Shown: positions 16,517 to 24,993 of the stretch, piece after piece | Layout of the letters: every line of letters starts with the position of its first letter | How positions within the stretch are numbered: position 1 is the first letter of the stretch | NCBI GenBank assembly: GCA_964370855.1 | Contig: CAYJMF010000011.1 | Coordinates: forward strand, 6,367-70,366 | DNA length: 64,000 nt | Reading direction: 5' to 3' | Source: JAKLKS01 sp964370855 | GTDB taxonomy: Bacteria > Planctomycetota > JAJSAM01 > JAKLKS01 | Translations under genes and position numbers: made by a program | The notes under the pieces: model-generated | Databases searched by the model: none | Told to the model about the DNA's origin: nothing | Seen by the model: only the letters and a program-made list of their open reading frames with translations

Positions 16517-17509
16517 GTGCCCCGCATCCCGATCCCGCCGCTCCCCGCGGCGGCCCTGCTCGCCCTGGCCGCCCTCCTCGCCGCGGTGCCCCTCCGGCCC
16601 GCCTCCGCCGAGGAGCCGCCGAAACCCGCCCCCGACAGGCCCGGCGCCGAGGAGGCGCCTCCCGCCAGGGTGGAGAACGTCCCCGACGCCGCGGCGAAGA
16701 CCGCCCTCGAGACCTTCGTCCGGGAGTTCGACACGGAGGACCTCGACTACCAGATCGACGCCGTCCGCCGCCTCCGCAAGGTCGTGCACCCGACCGTCGC
16801 CGATCGCCTCCTCGAACTCGCCCTCTCCGAGGATCCGAAGGTCCACCTCCTCGTGAAGGGGGAGGGTTTCCGCGGCCTCCGCTTCCAGAAGACCTCCGCG
16901 AAGGTCGTCGCCGCGAAGGTCGCCCGCTGGCTCGGCGAGGCGGCGAGGGTGAACGCGAAGAAGAAGGCACGGGGAGACTACGGCGTCCTCGTGGACCCGA
17001 AGACCGGGGACGTGGACACCGAGTCCCCCGAGGGCCAGGCGGCGCTCCGCACCAAGCGGGACCGGGGGAAGATGCTGGCCGAGGCCGTCAAGCTCGTGCG
17101 GGACCTCGAGTACCGCGACGCGAAGAGCGTGGAGGTCTTCACGGAGTTCCTCTCCGACGGCAACGACGACCTCGTGGCCCTCGTGCTCCAGTCCTTCGGC
17201 GCGTGGAAGGAGTGGTCGGTCCTCCCGGAGCTCGCCGACATGTTCGACATCTACCCCGAGCCCGACTCCTTCGAGACGGGCAGCGTCTCCGTGGACACGG
17301 GCGCGTCGGGGAGCACCGACCAGCAGGCCGCCAAGCGCCGCTGGATGGCGAAGTTCGGCGACCCCGACCGCAGGCGCGCCCGTCCCGTCGTCCACCGCGC
17401 GCTGATGGCCGCCCTCAAGGCGATCACCGGGGAGGAGTTCAAGACGCCGCGGGACCTCCGGGAGTACATGAAGAGGCCGGAGGTGAAGCGGAGGATCAAG
17501 GGCCGGTAG
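16517..17509 (+). CDS. Exported HEAT-like protein of unknown function
   Basis: This protein has 330 residues. The GTG start is chosen because it opens a Sec signal peptide (PRIPIPPLPAAALLALAALL, cleavage near ASAEE) and is preceded by GGGAGG; the longer reading adds an Arg-rich tract. A Pro-rich linker leads into a helical region (TFVREFDTEDLDYQIDAVRR, VHPTVADRLLELALSEDPKV) with armadillo/HEAT-like periodicity. It ends with a basic tail and shares the general build of the three HEAT proteins at 2.8-8 kb, including KAITGEEF near the C-terminus. It is probably periplasmic. No enzyme motif is seen. Confidence 0.78.
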   Translation: MPRIPIPPLPAAALLALAALLAAVPLRPASAEEPPKPAPDRPGAEEAPPARVENVPDAAAKTALETFVREFDTEDLDYQIDAVRRLRKVVHPTVADRLLELALSEDPKVHLLVKGEGFRGLRFQKTSAKVVAAKVARWLGEAARVNAKKKARGDYGVLVDPKTGDVDTESPEGQAALRTKRDRGKMLAEAVKLVRDLEYRDAKSVEVFTEFLSDGNDDLVALVLQSFGAWKEWSVLPELADMFDIYPEPDSFETGSVSVDTGASGSTDQQAAKRRWMAKFGDPDRRRARPVVHRALMAALKAITGEEFKTPRDLREYMKRPEVKRRIKGR

Positions 17510-17650
17510 GAACGGGCGGGGAACGCGCGGAACCCGCGGAACCGACGGAACTCCGAGGACTGCCCGGCTCCCCCCCCTCCCCCTGGGGCAGGGAACCCGC
17601 CCCCCCCCGTCCGGGGCTCGAAGGGTGGTCCAGCGGGCGCCTCTAGCAAC

Positions 17651-17712
17651 GCGCCCGTTTCGAGAGGGTCCGGTCCGATCCTCTCCGGACCGGACCCTCT
17701 CGAAACGGGCGC
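17651..17712. repeat. Perfect long palindrome, CGTTTCGAGAGGGTCC family
   Basis: Two 27-bp arms (17651-17677 and 17686-17712) are perfect reverse complements around an eight-base loop (ATCCTCTC). A second copy begins at 63957 and runs off the window edge, with a nine-base loop. The element is in the otherwise gene-free 350 bp between two convergent genes, whose stops are at 17509 and 17861. Confidence 0.85.
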
Positions 17713-17860
17713 AACCGCGCCGCCGAAGGCGGCGCGGAAGGTTCTGGGCGGCGNNNNNNNNNNCCCCCCCCCCCCCCCCCCACCCCCACCCCCCCCGGCC
17801 CCCCCCGCGCCCCCCGCCCCCCCGCGCGGAAGGTTCTGGGCGGCGGAACCCGCCCTCCCC
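17713..17860. other. Assembly gap (10 N) with duplicated flank in poly-C
   Basis: N bases are at 17754-17763. The ~20 bp before the gap (GCGGAAGGTTCTGGGCGGCG) recur after a poly-C stretch at about 17825-17845, so the flank is represented twice. This looks like a scaffolding artefact at a homopolymer, not biology. No gene is seen. Confidence 0.8.
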
Positions 17861-19522
17861 TCACCCCCCCTTCCCGCCCTCCACCTCCGTCAGCACCTCG
17901 TCCATCACCCTCAGCGCCTCGTCCAGTTCCCGCACCAGGGTGTCCGCGAGGAACAGGATCCGCAGCCTCGACACCTCCCCGGAGGACCCGCAGCCGAGGA
18001 GCTTCAATCCCCGCGTCCAGCCGACCCGGATGATGTCGGCGCGGCGGCGGACGGAGAGGCCGACCATCAGCCCGCGCTGGTCGAAGCCCTTCACGAGGTC
18101 CTCGTGGCCCTTCCGGAGCCGCTCGAGCCCCGCGGCCAGGTACTTCCCCTTGACGGCGCAGTTCTCCATGTAGGGGAGCCCGGCGAGGACGGGGTCCTCG
18201 AAATGCAGAAGCGTGTCGAGGACCGCCCACGCCCAGTGGGTGTCGAAGAGCTTCCCGCCGCCCCACGTGTTGGAGTGCCAGCCCCCGTGGAAGTGCTTCG
18301 CGTGCTCCGCGCGGACGAGGGTCATGCCGACCACCATCCCCTTGGCCAGGGCGATGGCGTCGGGCTCGATGCCGAGCTGCTGCGAGAAGAAGAGGGTCCC
18401 CGTGCGGCCGAAGCTCTGGACCTCGTCGGCGACGAGGAGCCCCCCGTTGTCGTGCACCACCTTCGCGATCCCCCGGAACCACGCCGGGTCCCCGGGGAGG
18501 TACCCGCCCTCCCCCTGGAAGGGCTCGGCGATGAAGCCGGCGAAGAGGTCCCGTGGGATGCGCCCCGCCTCGACGACGGCGCGGACGCCGCCGGGGGCGG
18601 CGAGGATCTCCCTGACGGGGCGGGGATCGATCAGGTCCGCGAGGTCCGAGGGCGCCCCGTTGAAGGGGATCCTGCGGATCCAGCGCACCTGGGGGAAGCC
18701 CGCCCGCTGCGCCTTCTTGCTCGTGGTGAAGTGGAGCGCGCCGAGGGTGCGCCCGTGGAAGGCGTGCCAGCAGCCCACCATGAAGAACGGGTAGTCGGCC
18801 AGCAGCGGCTCCGGCCGGCTCGTGTCGGAGTCCATCTCGGGGACGCGGGGGATGCCGAGGTCCTTCGCGACCTTCTCCAGCGTCTCGAAGCCGTGGGCCT
18901 CGAGGAAGCGCTTGTACTTCACCTGCCACGCCGTCTTGAGGGCCGCCTCCACGGCCTCCGCCCCGGAGTTGGAGAGGAAGACCTTCCACGCCCCGGTCCC
19001 GGGGAAGGCGGCGGCCGTCGCGCCCGCGGCGAGCCCCGCGAGGTCCTGGGGCGTGTGGATCCCCTCCACCCCCTCGGCGCGGACGAGGTAGTCGTCGGTG
19101 TTGATCTCGCGGTGGGTGAGGAGGTCGAAGTCCGCGAGGCGGCGGATCTCCTCCCGGATGCGCGGGTGGGAGGGGTCGAGGATCTTCTGCGCCACGGCGA
19201 GGTAGAGGTCCATGTAGACGCCGGCGCCGCAGCGGACGAAGGGGCCGCTGAGCGGCCACCCGAGCTCCAGCACGGGGGAATCCGGCGACAGGGTCGTCGT
19301 CACGATGACCGACGCGTGGCTCTTCCGCGCCTCGCGGTGGTAGTCGGTCTCGATGGGGCCGTCGAGGCGGACGACGGCGTTCCCGCGGTTGAGCTTCTTC
19401 CCGCGGACGACGACGTCCTTCACGAGGCGGTACCGCTTCCTCTCGGCGGCGAGGTCGTAGCCGTCGATGACGGTGGGGAGGCCGGCGGGTGCCGCCTTGG
19501 AGGCTCGGGCTCGGGTGGTCAT
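17861..19522 (-). CDS. Class-III PLP-dependent aminotransferase with extended N-terminus
   Basis: This 553-residue protein belongs to the ornithine/4-aminobutyrate/lysine-epsilon aminotransferase fold. It shows VFLSNSGAEAVEAALKTAW (phosphate site), HAFHGRTLGAL, FIAEPFQGEGGY, LLVADEVQSFGRTG (Asp to pyridine N) and the PLP Lys in AIALAKGM (Lys394). It exceeds the usual 400-460 residues through an N-terminal ~90-residue segment and a ~35-residue insertion (KYKRFLEAHGFETLEKVAKD region). Omega-amino acids such as lysine or ornithine are plausible substrates. It follows pyrB-pyrI on the same strand with 64 bp spacing, so it may be cotranscribed. A CACAAT box lies 12 bases upstream of the start. Confidence 0.85.
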   Translation of the reverse strand: MTTRARASKAAPAGLPTVIDGYDLAAERKRYRLVKDVVVRGKKLNRGNAVVRLDGPIETDYHREARKSHASVIVTTTLSPDSPVLELGWPLSGPFVRCGAGVYMDLYLAVAQKILDPSHPRIREEIRRLADFDLLTHREINTDDYLVRAEGVEGIHTPQDLAGLAAGATAAAFPGTGAWKVFLSNSGAEAVEAALKTAWQVKYKRFLEAHGFETLEKVAKDLGIPRVPEMDSDTSRPEPLLADYPFFMVGCWHAFHGRTLGALHFTTSKKAQRAGFPQVRWIRRIPFNGAPSDLADLIDPRPVREILAAPGGVRAVVEAGRIPRDLFAGFIAEPFQGEGGYLPGDPAWFRGIAKVVHDNGGLLVADEVQSFGRTGTLFFSQQLGIEPDAIALAKGMVVGMTLVRAEHAKHFHGGWHSNTWGGGKLFDTHWAWAVLDTLLHFEDPVLAGLPYMENCAVKGKYLAAGLERLRKGHEDLVKGFDQRGLMVGLSVRRRADIIRVGWTRGLKLLGCGSSGEVSRLRILFLADTLVRELDEALRVMDEVLTEVEGGKGG

Positions 19523-19586
19523 CCCCCGATTGTGGCCCGCCGGGGTCCGCGGGGCAAGGCGATGCGAAGCCGCCGGGGCGAGGCGG

Positions 19587-20168
19587 TCACTTGACGGAGG
19601 GCAGGGACGCCGCGGGAACGAAGTCCACCTCGTCGGCGCGGATGCGCCTCTCGCAGTAGTGGCAGCGGAGGCGGATGGGGTCCTCCGACTCCACCCGCAC
19701 CCGCGGCGTCACGAGGTCGTGGTGGGTGATGCAGGAGGGGTTGGGGCAGAGGACGACCCCGTCGATGACCGTGGGGAGCTCGAGGGGGGTCTTCCGGACG
19801 ACGCGGTAGTCCTCGATGGTGCAGACGGTGCCCCGGGGGGCGAGGAGCGCGATGCGGGCGAGCTCCGCCGCCGTGAGCTGGCGGTTCTCCATCTTGAGGA
19901 TGTCCTTGCGGCGCATCTGGCGGCTGGGGAGGTTGAGCCCCACGGTGACGACCCCGTCGGCGGGGATCCCGAGGATGCCGAGGCAGCGGAGCGCCGACCC
20001 GGCGGAGAGGTGGTCCACGACGGTCCCGTTGCGGAGCTTGGCCACCCTCTGGGAGGGAGGGAGATCGGCGTCGGGGCCGGGCTCCGCCTTCGCGGGGCCG
20101 CCCTTGCGGCGCGCCGCCTTCCCCCCGGCCGCCTTCCCCCTCCCGGGCTTCCCGGAGGCGCGGCTCAC
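19587..20168 (-). CDS. pyrI: Aspartate carbamoyltransferase regulatory chain
   Basis: This 193-residue protein has the allosteric domain (LRNGTVVDHLSAGSALRCLG, VGLNLPSRQMRRKDILKMEN) and the zinc domain with four cysteines (CPNPSC and CHYC). The family norm is ~150 residues. The extra length is an N-terminal Lys/Gly/Ala-rich tail of about 40 residues. PyrI binds nucleotide effectors and joins PyrB trimers into the holoenzyme of pyrimidine synthesis. The GTG start overlaps the pyrB stop by four bases. A pyrI gene outside Enterobacteria and Archaea is uncommon but known. Confidence 0.93.
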   Translation of the reverse strand: MSRASGKPGRGKAAGGKAARRKGGPAKAEPGPDADLPPSQRVAKLRNGTVVDHLSAGSALRCLGILGIPADGVVTVGLNLPSRQMRRKDILKMENRQLTAAELARIALLAPRGTVCTIEDYRVVRKTPLELPTVIDGVVLCPNPSCITHHDLVTPRVRVESEDPIRLRCHYCERRIRADEVDFVPAASLPSVK

Positions 20169-21163
20169 GGCAGCACCCCGAGGAGCAGCGAGAGGAGGGC
20201 CTTGCGCACGACGACCCCGTTGTGGGCCTGGCGGAAGTAGAGGGCGCAGTCCATGGAGTCCACCTCGGGGTCGATCTCCCGCACCCGGGGAAGCGGGTGG
20301 AGGACGGAGAGGCGCTTCCCCGCCCCCTCCAGCGTCCCGCGGTCGATGCGGTAGGCGTTGCGGACCCGCTCGTACTCGAGGGGGTCGGGGAAGCGCTCCT
20401 GCTGTATGCGGGTCACGTAGAGGACGTCGAGGTCCTTGAGGGCGGCGCCGAGGTCCGCCGTCTGGACCGGCTTCGCGCCGGACTCCCGCAATTCGTCCAT
20501 GATGGGGGAGGGGAGGCGCAGTTCGACGGGGGAGATGAGGGTGAGCTGGTTCCCCATGGCCGCCGCCGCCGTCACGAGGGCGTGGGCGGCGCGACCGTAC
20601 TTGAGGTCCCCGAGGAACCCGATGTTGAGGCCGGACACCTTCCCCTGGGCCTCGCGGATGGTGTAGAGGTCGATGAAGGTCTGCGTGGGGTGCTGGTTGG
20701 AGCCGTCCCCCCCGTTGATGACGGGGAGCCGCGTCGCCTCCGCCGCCACGCGGGCCGCCCCCTCGCGGGGGTGGCGGATGACGATGGCGTCGCAGTAGCC
20801 CTCCACCACGCGCACGGTGTCGTGGAGGCTCTCCCCCTTGGCCGCGGAGGAGACCCCGGCGTCGGCGAAGCCGATGGTGTTGCCGCCGAGGCGCTTCATG
20901 GCGGTCTCGAAGGAGAGCCGCGTGCGCGTGGAGGGCTCGAAGAAGAGCGTCGCCAGGACCTTTCCGCGGAGGAGGCCCATGTCGTCGGAGGCGCGGTCGT
21001 CGGAGGCGCGGTCGTCGGAGGCGCGGTCGCCGGCGGCGCGGCCCGCGAAGAGGGACGCGGCGTCGAGGACGAAGAGGATCTCCTCCCGGGTGAAATCGCG
21101 GGTCGAGAGGATGTCGCGCCCCTTGAAGCGATCCACGAGCGCGGGGTCGAGGGCGGGGGTCAT
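20165..21163 (-). CDS. pyrB: Aspartate carbamoyltransferase catalytic chain
   Basis: This 332-residue protein catalyses carbamoyl phosphate + aspartate to carbamoyl aspartate in pyrimidine synthesis. The carbamoyl-phosphate loop FFEPSTRTRLSF is at about residues 74-85; GGDGSNQHPTQTFIDL and LHPLPRVREIDPEVD are also present. The start at 21163 is the ATG giving MTPALDPALVDRFKGRDILS, which matches the family N-terminus. An unusual run of DRASD repeats (residues about 46-61), encoded by a 15-bp tandem repeat, sits in the segment before the PSTRT loop. A TACACT box at 21192-21197 may be the promoter. Confidence 0.95.
   Translation of the reverse strand: MTPALDPALVDRFKGRDILSTRDFTREEILFVLDAASLFAGRAAGDRASDDRASDDRASDDMGLLRGKVLATLFFEPSTRTRLSFETAMKRLGGNTIGFADAGVSSAAKGESLHDTVRVVEGYCDAIVIRHPREGAARVAAEATRLPVINGGDGSNQHPTQTFIDLYTIREAQGKVSGLNIGFLGDLKYGRAAHALVTAAAAMGNQLTLISPVELRLPSPIMDELRESGAKPVQTADLGAALKDLDVLYVTRIQQERFPDPLEYERVRNAYRIDRGTLEGAGKRLSVLHPLPRVREIDPEVDSMDCALYFRQAHNGVVVRKALLSLLLGVLP
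20981..21040. repeat. pyrB: 15-bp tandem repeat inside pyrB
   Basis: Three identical units of GTCGTCGGAGGCGCG and a fourth with two substitutions run head to tail. On the minus strand they encode Asp-Arg-Ala-Ser-Asp repeats. The unit length is a multiple of three, so copy-number change keeps the frame. Confidence 0.9.
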
Positions 21164-21191
21164 CACGGCTGGGTTCCTCGGGGGCCGCGAG

Positions 21192-21197
21192 AGTGTA
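21192..21197 (-). promoter_or_regulatory. Possible -10 box TACACT for pyrB
   Basis: The box is read on the minus strand, 34 bases before the pyrB ATG. It has the same hexamer as the box ahead of the gene at 13217. Confidence 0.35.
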
Positions 21198-21282
21198 GCC
21201 TCCCCGCGGGAGCCGGGGAAGGGTTTCGGTGCTCTCCGGCGACGGGAGTCACTGCCCGGGCGTTGCACGCCTCCGGCGCGCG

Positions 21283-21334
21283 GCTCCCGACGGGGGAGCA
21301 TCGGGAACGGATCCGATGCTCCCCCGTCGGGAGC
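21283..21334. repeat. Perfect 22-bp inverted repeat (hairpin) upstream of pyrB
   Basis: Arms 21283-21304 and 21313-21334 are exact reverse complements (starting GCTCCCGACGGGGGAG) with an eight-base loop. It lies in the 267 bp between the pyrB start and the stop of the histidine kinase gene, both on the minus strand. It could be a terminator hairpin or another palindromic element. Confidence 0.8.
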
Positions 21335-21394
21335 GCAGAGAGGAGGGAGGCGGCGGGATCGAACCTCCCGGAGGTTCAAGAGCGGGGGGAGCGC

Positions 21395-21430
21395 CCAACC
21401 CCGATGAATCGGGTCGGGTACCGTATACCC
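21395..21430. repeat. Third copy of the GGGTACC-type repeat at a gene 3' end
   Basis: This copy is near-identical to 2730-2766 (core GATGAATCGGGTCGGGTACC). Its inner end abuts the TAG stop of the histidine kinase gene at 21431. All three copies in the window lie directly 3' of a stop codon. Confidence 0.8.
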
Positions 21431-23203
21431 CTACCTCTGCCCCGCCGCCGGGCGCCTGCGGCGCAGCGGGAGGCGGAGGACGAAGGTGGTCCCCTTGCCC
21501 ATCTCCGTCCGGAAGGTGACCGTGCCGGAGTGCTCCTCCACGATCTTCCGGGTGAGGGCGAGGCCGAGGCCGGTCCCCTTGGAGCCCTTCGTGGAGAACA
21601 TGAGGTCGAAGACCTTGTCGCGGGCCTCGGGGGGGATGCCCGTGCCCTGGTCGGCGATCTCCACCACCGCTGTGCCGTCCGGAGCCGGGTCGGGGTCGGA
21701 CCTCGTGCGGAGGGTGATGGTCCGGCCGCCCCCCTCGGGGGTGGCGTCGATGGCGTTGCCGATCATGTTCATGATGCAGCGGGAGATGTTCTTCGGGTCG
21801 TAGTAGAAGGGGCCGATGGCGTAGTCCATCTCCTGCACGATCTCGATGCCCTTCTGGGCCGCCCTCTCCTTCAGCACCGTGGCGGCCTCGGCGACGGCCC
21901 CGTTGATGTCCATGTTGGCCCACTCGGGATCCCGCGCCTTGGAGTAGGAGAGCATGTCCATGACGAGGTCGCTGATGCTCTTGTGGGTCGACTTGAGGGT
22001 GTTCCAGGACTGCTGCGCCTCGGGGGAGGGGATGCCCTTGATGATGGCGTCGAGGATGAAGTCCCCCCCCTTCAGCGCCATCATGTAGTTCTTGATGTCG
22101 TGGGCGAGGCCGCTGACGACGAGGCCGATGGCGGCCATGCGCTCCGCCCGCGCCGCGTCCTGCGCCAGGCGCGAGTTCTCGAGCGCGATGCCCGCCTGGA
22201 CGGCCATGGTGGTGAGGAGTTCGAGGTCGTCGTCGATGAAGGCGCCCCGGGCGATCTTGCTGTCCACGTAGATGGCGCCGAAGACCTCCGTCCGCCCGCG
22301 GATGGGCACGCACATGGCCGACCGGATCTGCTGCATGATGATGGACGCGCCGGCCTTGAACCGGTCGTCGGCGGCGGCGTCGCTCGTGAGGAGGGAGACG
22401 CCGTCCTCCACGGCCCTCCGGAGGATGGTCTGGGAGACGGCGATCTCCACGGGGCCCCCGTCCCCGGTCCGGGTCACCTGGGCGATGAGCTGCCCCTTGT
22501 CCTTGATGAAGATGGCCCCCCGGTCCGCGGTCACCACGTTGAAGATGTGATCCATGAGCCGCGCGAAGAAGATCTGCGGCTCGTTGGCGGTGGCGAGCAC
22601 GGCGCCCACGGCGTGGAGGGTGGCGAGGTTCTTCTCCGCCTTGGAGAACTTGGCCAGGGCCGACTTCAGCATCTTCGGATCGATGGCCATGGACTTGTTC
22701 GTGTCGATGGAGGCGAAGACCGGCCCCGAGGCGGCCTCGTGGATGCTCACGCCGTGCCCCGGGGTGTCGATGCGGAGGTTCCCGGCGGGGACGTTCAGGG
22801 CCGGCGGCGGGGGGGGCGCCGGGACCCGGGGGGCGGCGGCCGGTGCGGCGACCTGGGCGGCGGACGCGGCGGGGGCCCGGGAGGCGGAGGTGTCCAGGGT
22901 CTCCGGGGCGGTCCGCACGGACCAGGAGGAGGAGCCCATCTCCACCGCGTCCCCGGTCCTGAGCGGCGTGGAGCCGTGGAGCTGGGTCCCGTTCACGAAG
23001 GTCCCGTTCTTGCTCTTGAGGTCCGTGAGGTGGGCCTGCCCGTCGCGGAGCTCCAGGCGCGCGTGGTAGGAGGACACCGCGGGATCGGCGAGGCAGAGGT
23101 CGTTGGCCGGGGCCCGGCCGATGGTCAGCGGACGGCCGGGCACGAGGGCCACGACGGCCCCCTGCCTCGGTCCCTTGCTGACGTTCACTTCGAAGGCGGG
23201 CAT
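21431..23203 (-). CDS. FHA-GAF sensor histidine kinase (paralog 1)
   Basis: This 590-residue cytoplasmic protein has an FHA phosphothreonine-binding domain (about 25-95: LTIGRAPANDLCLAD, SYHARLEL, KSKNGTFVNG), a Pro/Ala linker (100-150) and a GAF domain (about 195-345). The kinase core follows, with phosphoacceptor His369 (SGLAHDIKNYM), N box IMNMIGNAIDATPEGGG, G1 DQGTGIP and G2 KGTGLGLAL. There is no transmembrane segment and no receiver domain nearby. The FHA domain suggests it is recruited by Ser/Thr-phosphorylated partners, for example substrates of a kinase such as that at 62284. HDIKN instead of HE(L/I)xN is a family variant. No response regulator is encoded beside it. Confidence 0.9.
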   Translation of the reverse strand: MPAFEVNVSKGPRQGAVVALVPGRPLTIGRAPANDLCLADPAVSSYHARLELRDGQAHLTDLKSKNGTFVNGTQLHGSTPLRTGDAVEMGSSSWSVRTAPETLDTSASRAPAASAAQVAAPAAAPRVPAPPPPPALNVPAGNLRIDTPGHGVSIHEAASGPVFASIDTNKSMAIDPKMLKSALAKFSKAEKNLATLHAVGAVLATANEPQIFFARLMDHIFNVVTADRGAIFIKDKGQLIAQVTRTGDGGPVEIAVSQTILRRAVEDGVSLLTSDAAADDRFKAGASIIMQQIRSAMCVPIRGRTEVFGAIYVDSKIARGAFIDDDLELLTTMAVQAGIALENSRLAQDAARAERMAAIGLVVSGLAHDIKNYMMALKGGDFILDAIIKGIPSPEAQQSWNTLKSTHKSISDLVMDMLSYSKARDPEWANMDINGAVAEAATVLKERAAQKGIEIVQEMDYAIGPFYYDPKNISRCIMNMIGNAIDATPEGGGRTITLRTRSDPDPAPDGTAVVEIADQGTGIPPEARDKVFDLMFSTKGSKGTGLGLALTRKIVEEHSGTVTFRTEMGKGTTFVLRLPLRRRRPAAGQR

Positions 23204-23304
23204 TCGCTTCCTCCGCGGCCGGCGAAACGGCGATTCTCCCGCCGCGGCCCCCCGGGGGTCAAGGACCGTGCCCGGGGGTCAATGGCCGTGGCGGGGACGG
23301 GGGA

Positions 23305-24930
23305 TCAGGAGGACTGCACCCGGGGAGCGGGCCTCTCGTCGTAGCGGGGGATCCTCACCAGGAAGGTCGTGCCCTCGTTGACCTCCGTGGTGAAGGTGAC
23401 GGTCCCGCCGTGCTCCTCCACGATCTTGCGGGTGACGGCGAGGCCGAGGCCGGTCCCCTTGGAGGACTTCGTCGAGTAGAAGAAGTCGAAGACCTTGTCC
23501 CGGGCCTCGGGGGGGATCCCCGCGCCGGTGTCGGACACGTGGAACTCGATGGACTCGCCGTCCTCCCCGGGGGTCACCTTGAGGGAGACGGTGCCGCCGC
23601 CGGAGGTGGCGTCGAGCCCGTTGGAGGCCAGGTTCACGAGGCAGCGCTCCATGCCGCGGGGGTCGAGCCACCAGAGCCCGGCGCGGGGGTGCCTCTTGGC
23701 CTCGATGATGACGCCGCGAGCGTCGGCCTGCCGCTCCATGGCCTTCCCGGCGGAGCCGAGGATCTGGTTGGGATCCACGAGCTGCCAGTCGGGGTCCCGC
23801 GGGCGGCTGTAGGCGAGCATGTCCATGACGAGGTCGGAGATCCGCTTCTGGGAGTCCTTGAGCGAGGCCCAGGCCGTGAGGCCGTCGGTGCTCAGCTTCT
23901 CCTTCACCTCCGGCTCCACGAGGTCCTCCGCCAGGGAGATGCCCGCCATGTAGTTCTTGATGTCGTGGGCGAGGCCCGCGACGACGAGCCCGATGGCGGC
24001 CATGCGCTCGGCGTTGGCGGACTCCGCGGCGAGGCGGGCGTTCTCGTGGGCCAGGCCCGCCTGGGTGGCGACGGTGGTGAGGAGCTCGAGGTCCTCCTGC
24101 TCGAAGGCCTTGCCCGTGACCTTGGAGTCGAGGTAGAGGGCGCCCAGCACCCTCGTGCGGCCGCGGATGGGGGCGCACATGGCCGAGGAGATCTGGTGGA
24201 GGACGATGGACTCCTGGATCCCGACCCCGTCGGCGGCGTAGCCCGCCCCCGTGAGCACGGAGACCCCCTCGTCCACGGCCTTGCGGAGGACGGAGCGGCT
24301 GATGGAGAGGTTGGCGAGGGTCCCCCCCTTCGAGTCCCTCGCGTGGAGGGGGCGCATCTCCCCCCGCTCGAGGAGGAAGACGGCGCCGCGGTCGGCGGGG
24401 ACGACCTCGAACATGAGGTCGAGGAGCCGGGGGAGGAACTCGGCGGGCTCTCGGTTGTCGGAGAGGACGCGGCCCGCGGCGTAGACGACGGCCAGGTTCT
24501 TCTCGGCCCGGCCGAAGCCGGTGATGGCGGTCTTGATGGCCCCCGGGTCGATGGCCACGGTCTTGACGGTCTCGATGGCCGCCTTGACGAGGTTCTGGTC
24601 GGGGCGGTCGGAGAGCTCCACGGCCGTGGAGGAGGTCTCGTGGATCACGAGGAGGCAGTTGCCGATGCCCACCTGGTCGTCGTTGCGCAGGACGACGGAG
24701 CCGGAGACGGGGTTGCCGTTGAGGAAGGTGTGGTTCTTCGAGTTGAGGTCCGTGAGGACGAAGTGGCCGCCCTCGGGGGTGATGCGGGCGTGGTGGGAGG
24801 AGACGAGCCGGTCCTGCAGGGTCAGGTCGTTGGAGTGGCCCCGGCCGATGGTGAAGGGCCTCTCGGCGGAAAGCCCGATGGACTTGCCCTTCCCCGGTCC
24901 GCTGACGATCCTGATCTCGATGCTCTGCAA
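23305..24930 (-). CDS. FHA-GAF sensor histidine kinase (paralog 2)
   Basis: This protein has 541 residues from the TTG start at 24930, chosen because the protein then aligns end to end with the neighbouring paralog. A GTG 42 bases upstream overlaps a TACAGT box and would add 14 unrelated residues. The order is the same: FHA (FTIGRGHSNDLTLQD, SSHHARI, SKNHTFLNG), GAF (about 145-300), His322 (AGLAHDIKNYM), N box LVNLASNGLDATSGGG, G1 DTGAGIP and G2 KGTGLGLAV. It lacks most of the linker of paralog 1. The two genes are in tandem, 101 bp apart, and look like a gene duplication. Confidence 0.88.
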   Translation of the reverse strand: MQSIEIRIVSGPGKGKSIGLSAERPFTIGRGHSNDLTLQDRLVSSHHARITPEGGHFVLTDLNSKNHTFLNGNPVSGSVVLRNDDQVGIGNCLLVIHETSSTAVELSDRPDQNLVKAAIETVKTVAIDPGAIKTAITGFGRAEKNLAVVYAAGRVLSDNREPAEFLPRLLDLMFEVVPADRGAVFLLERGEMRPLHARDSKGGTLANLSISRSVLRKAVDEGVSVLTGAGYAADGVGIQESIVLHQISSAMCAPIRGRTRVLGALYLDSKVTGKAFEQEDLELLTTVATQAGLAHENARLAAESANAERMAAIGLVVAGLAHDIKNYMAGISLAEDLVEPEVKEKLSTDGLTAWASLKDSQKRISDLVMDMLAYSRPRDPDWQLVDPNQILGSAGKAMERQADARGVIIEAKRHPRAGLWWLDPRGMERCLVNLASNGLDATSGGGTVSLKVTPGEDGESIEFHVSDTGAGIPPEARDKVFDFFYSTKSSKGTGLGLAVTRKIVEEHGGTVTFTTEVNEGTTFLVRIPRYDERPAPRVQSS

Positions 24931-24962
24931 GTCGGGCCCCCCCGGTGCCGTCGGTCGCGTGG

Positions 24963-24968
24963 ACTGTA
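24963..24968 (-). promoter_or_regulatory. Possible -10 box TACAGT for the second FHA kinase
   Basis: The box lies 38 bases before the TTG start, and it overlaps an alternative upstream GTG codon, which argues against that codon being used. Confidence 0.4.
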
Positions 24969-24993
24969 CCACCCCGGCTCGGCGCGATGAAGC

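Noticed and set aside
24931..24972. Upstream GTG start for the second FHA histidine kinase
   Set aside because: It overlaps a TACAGT -10-like box and adds 14 residues absent from the paralog; the TTG at 24930 aligns with the paralog start.
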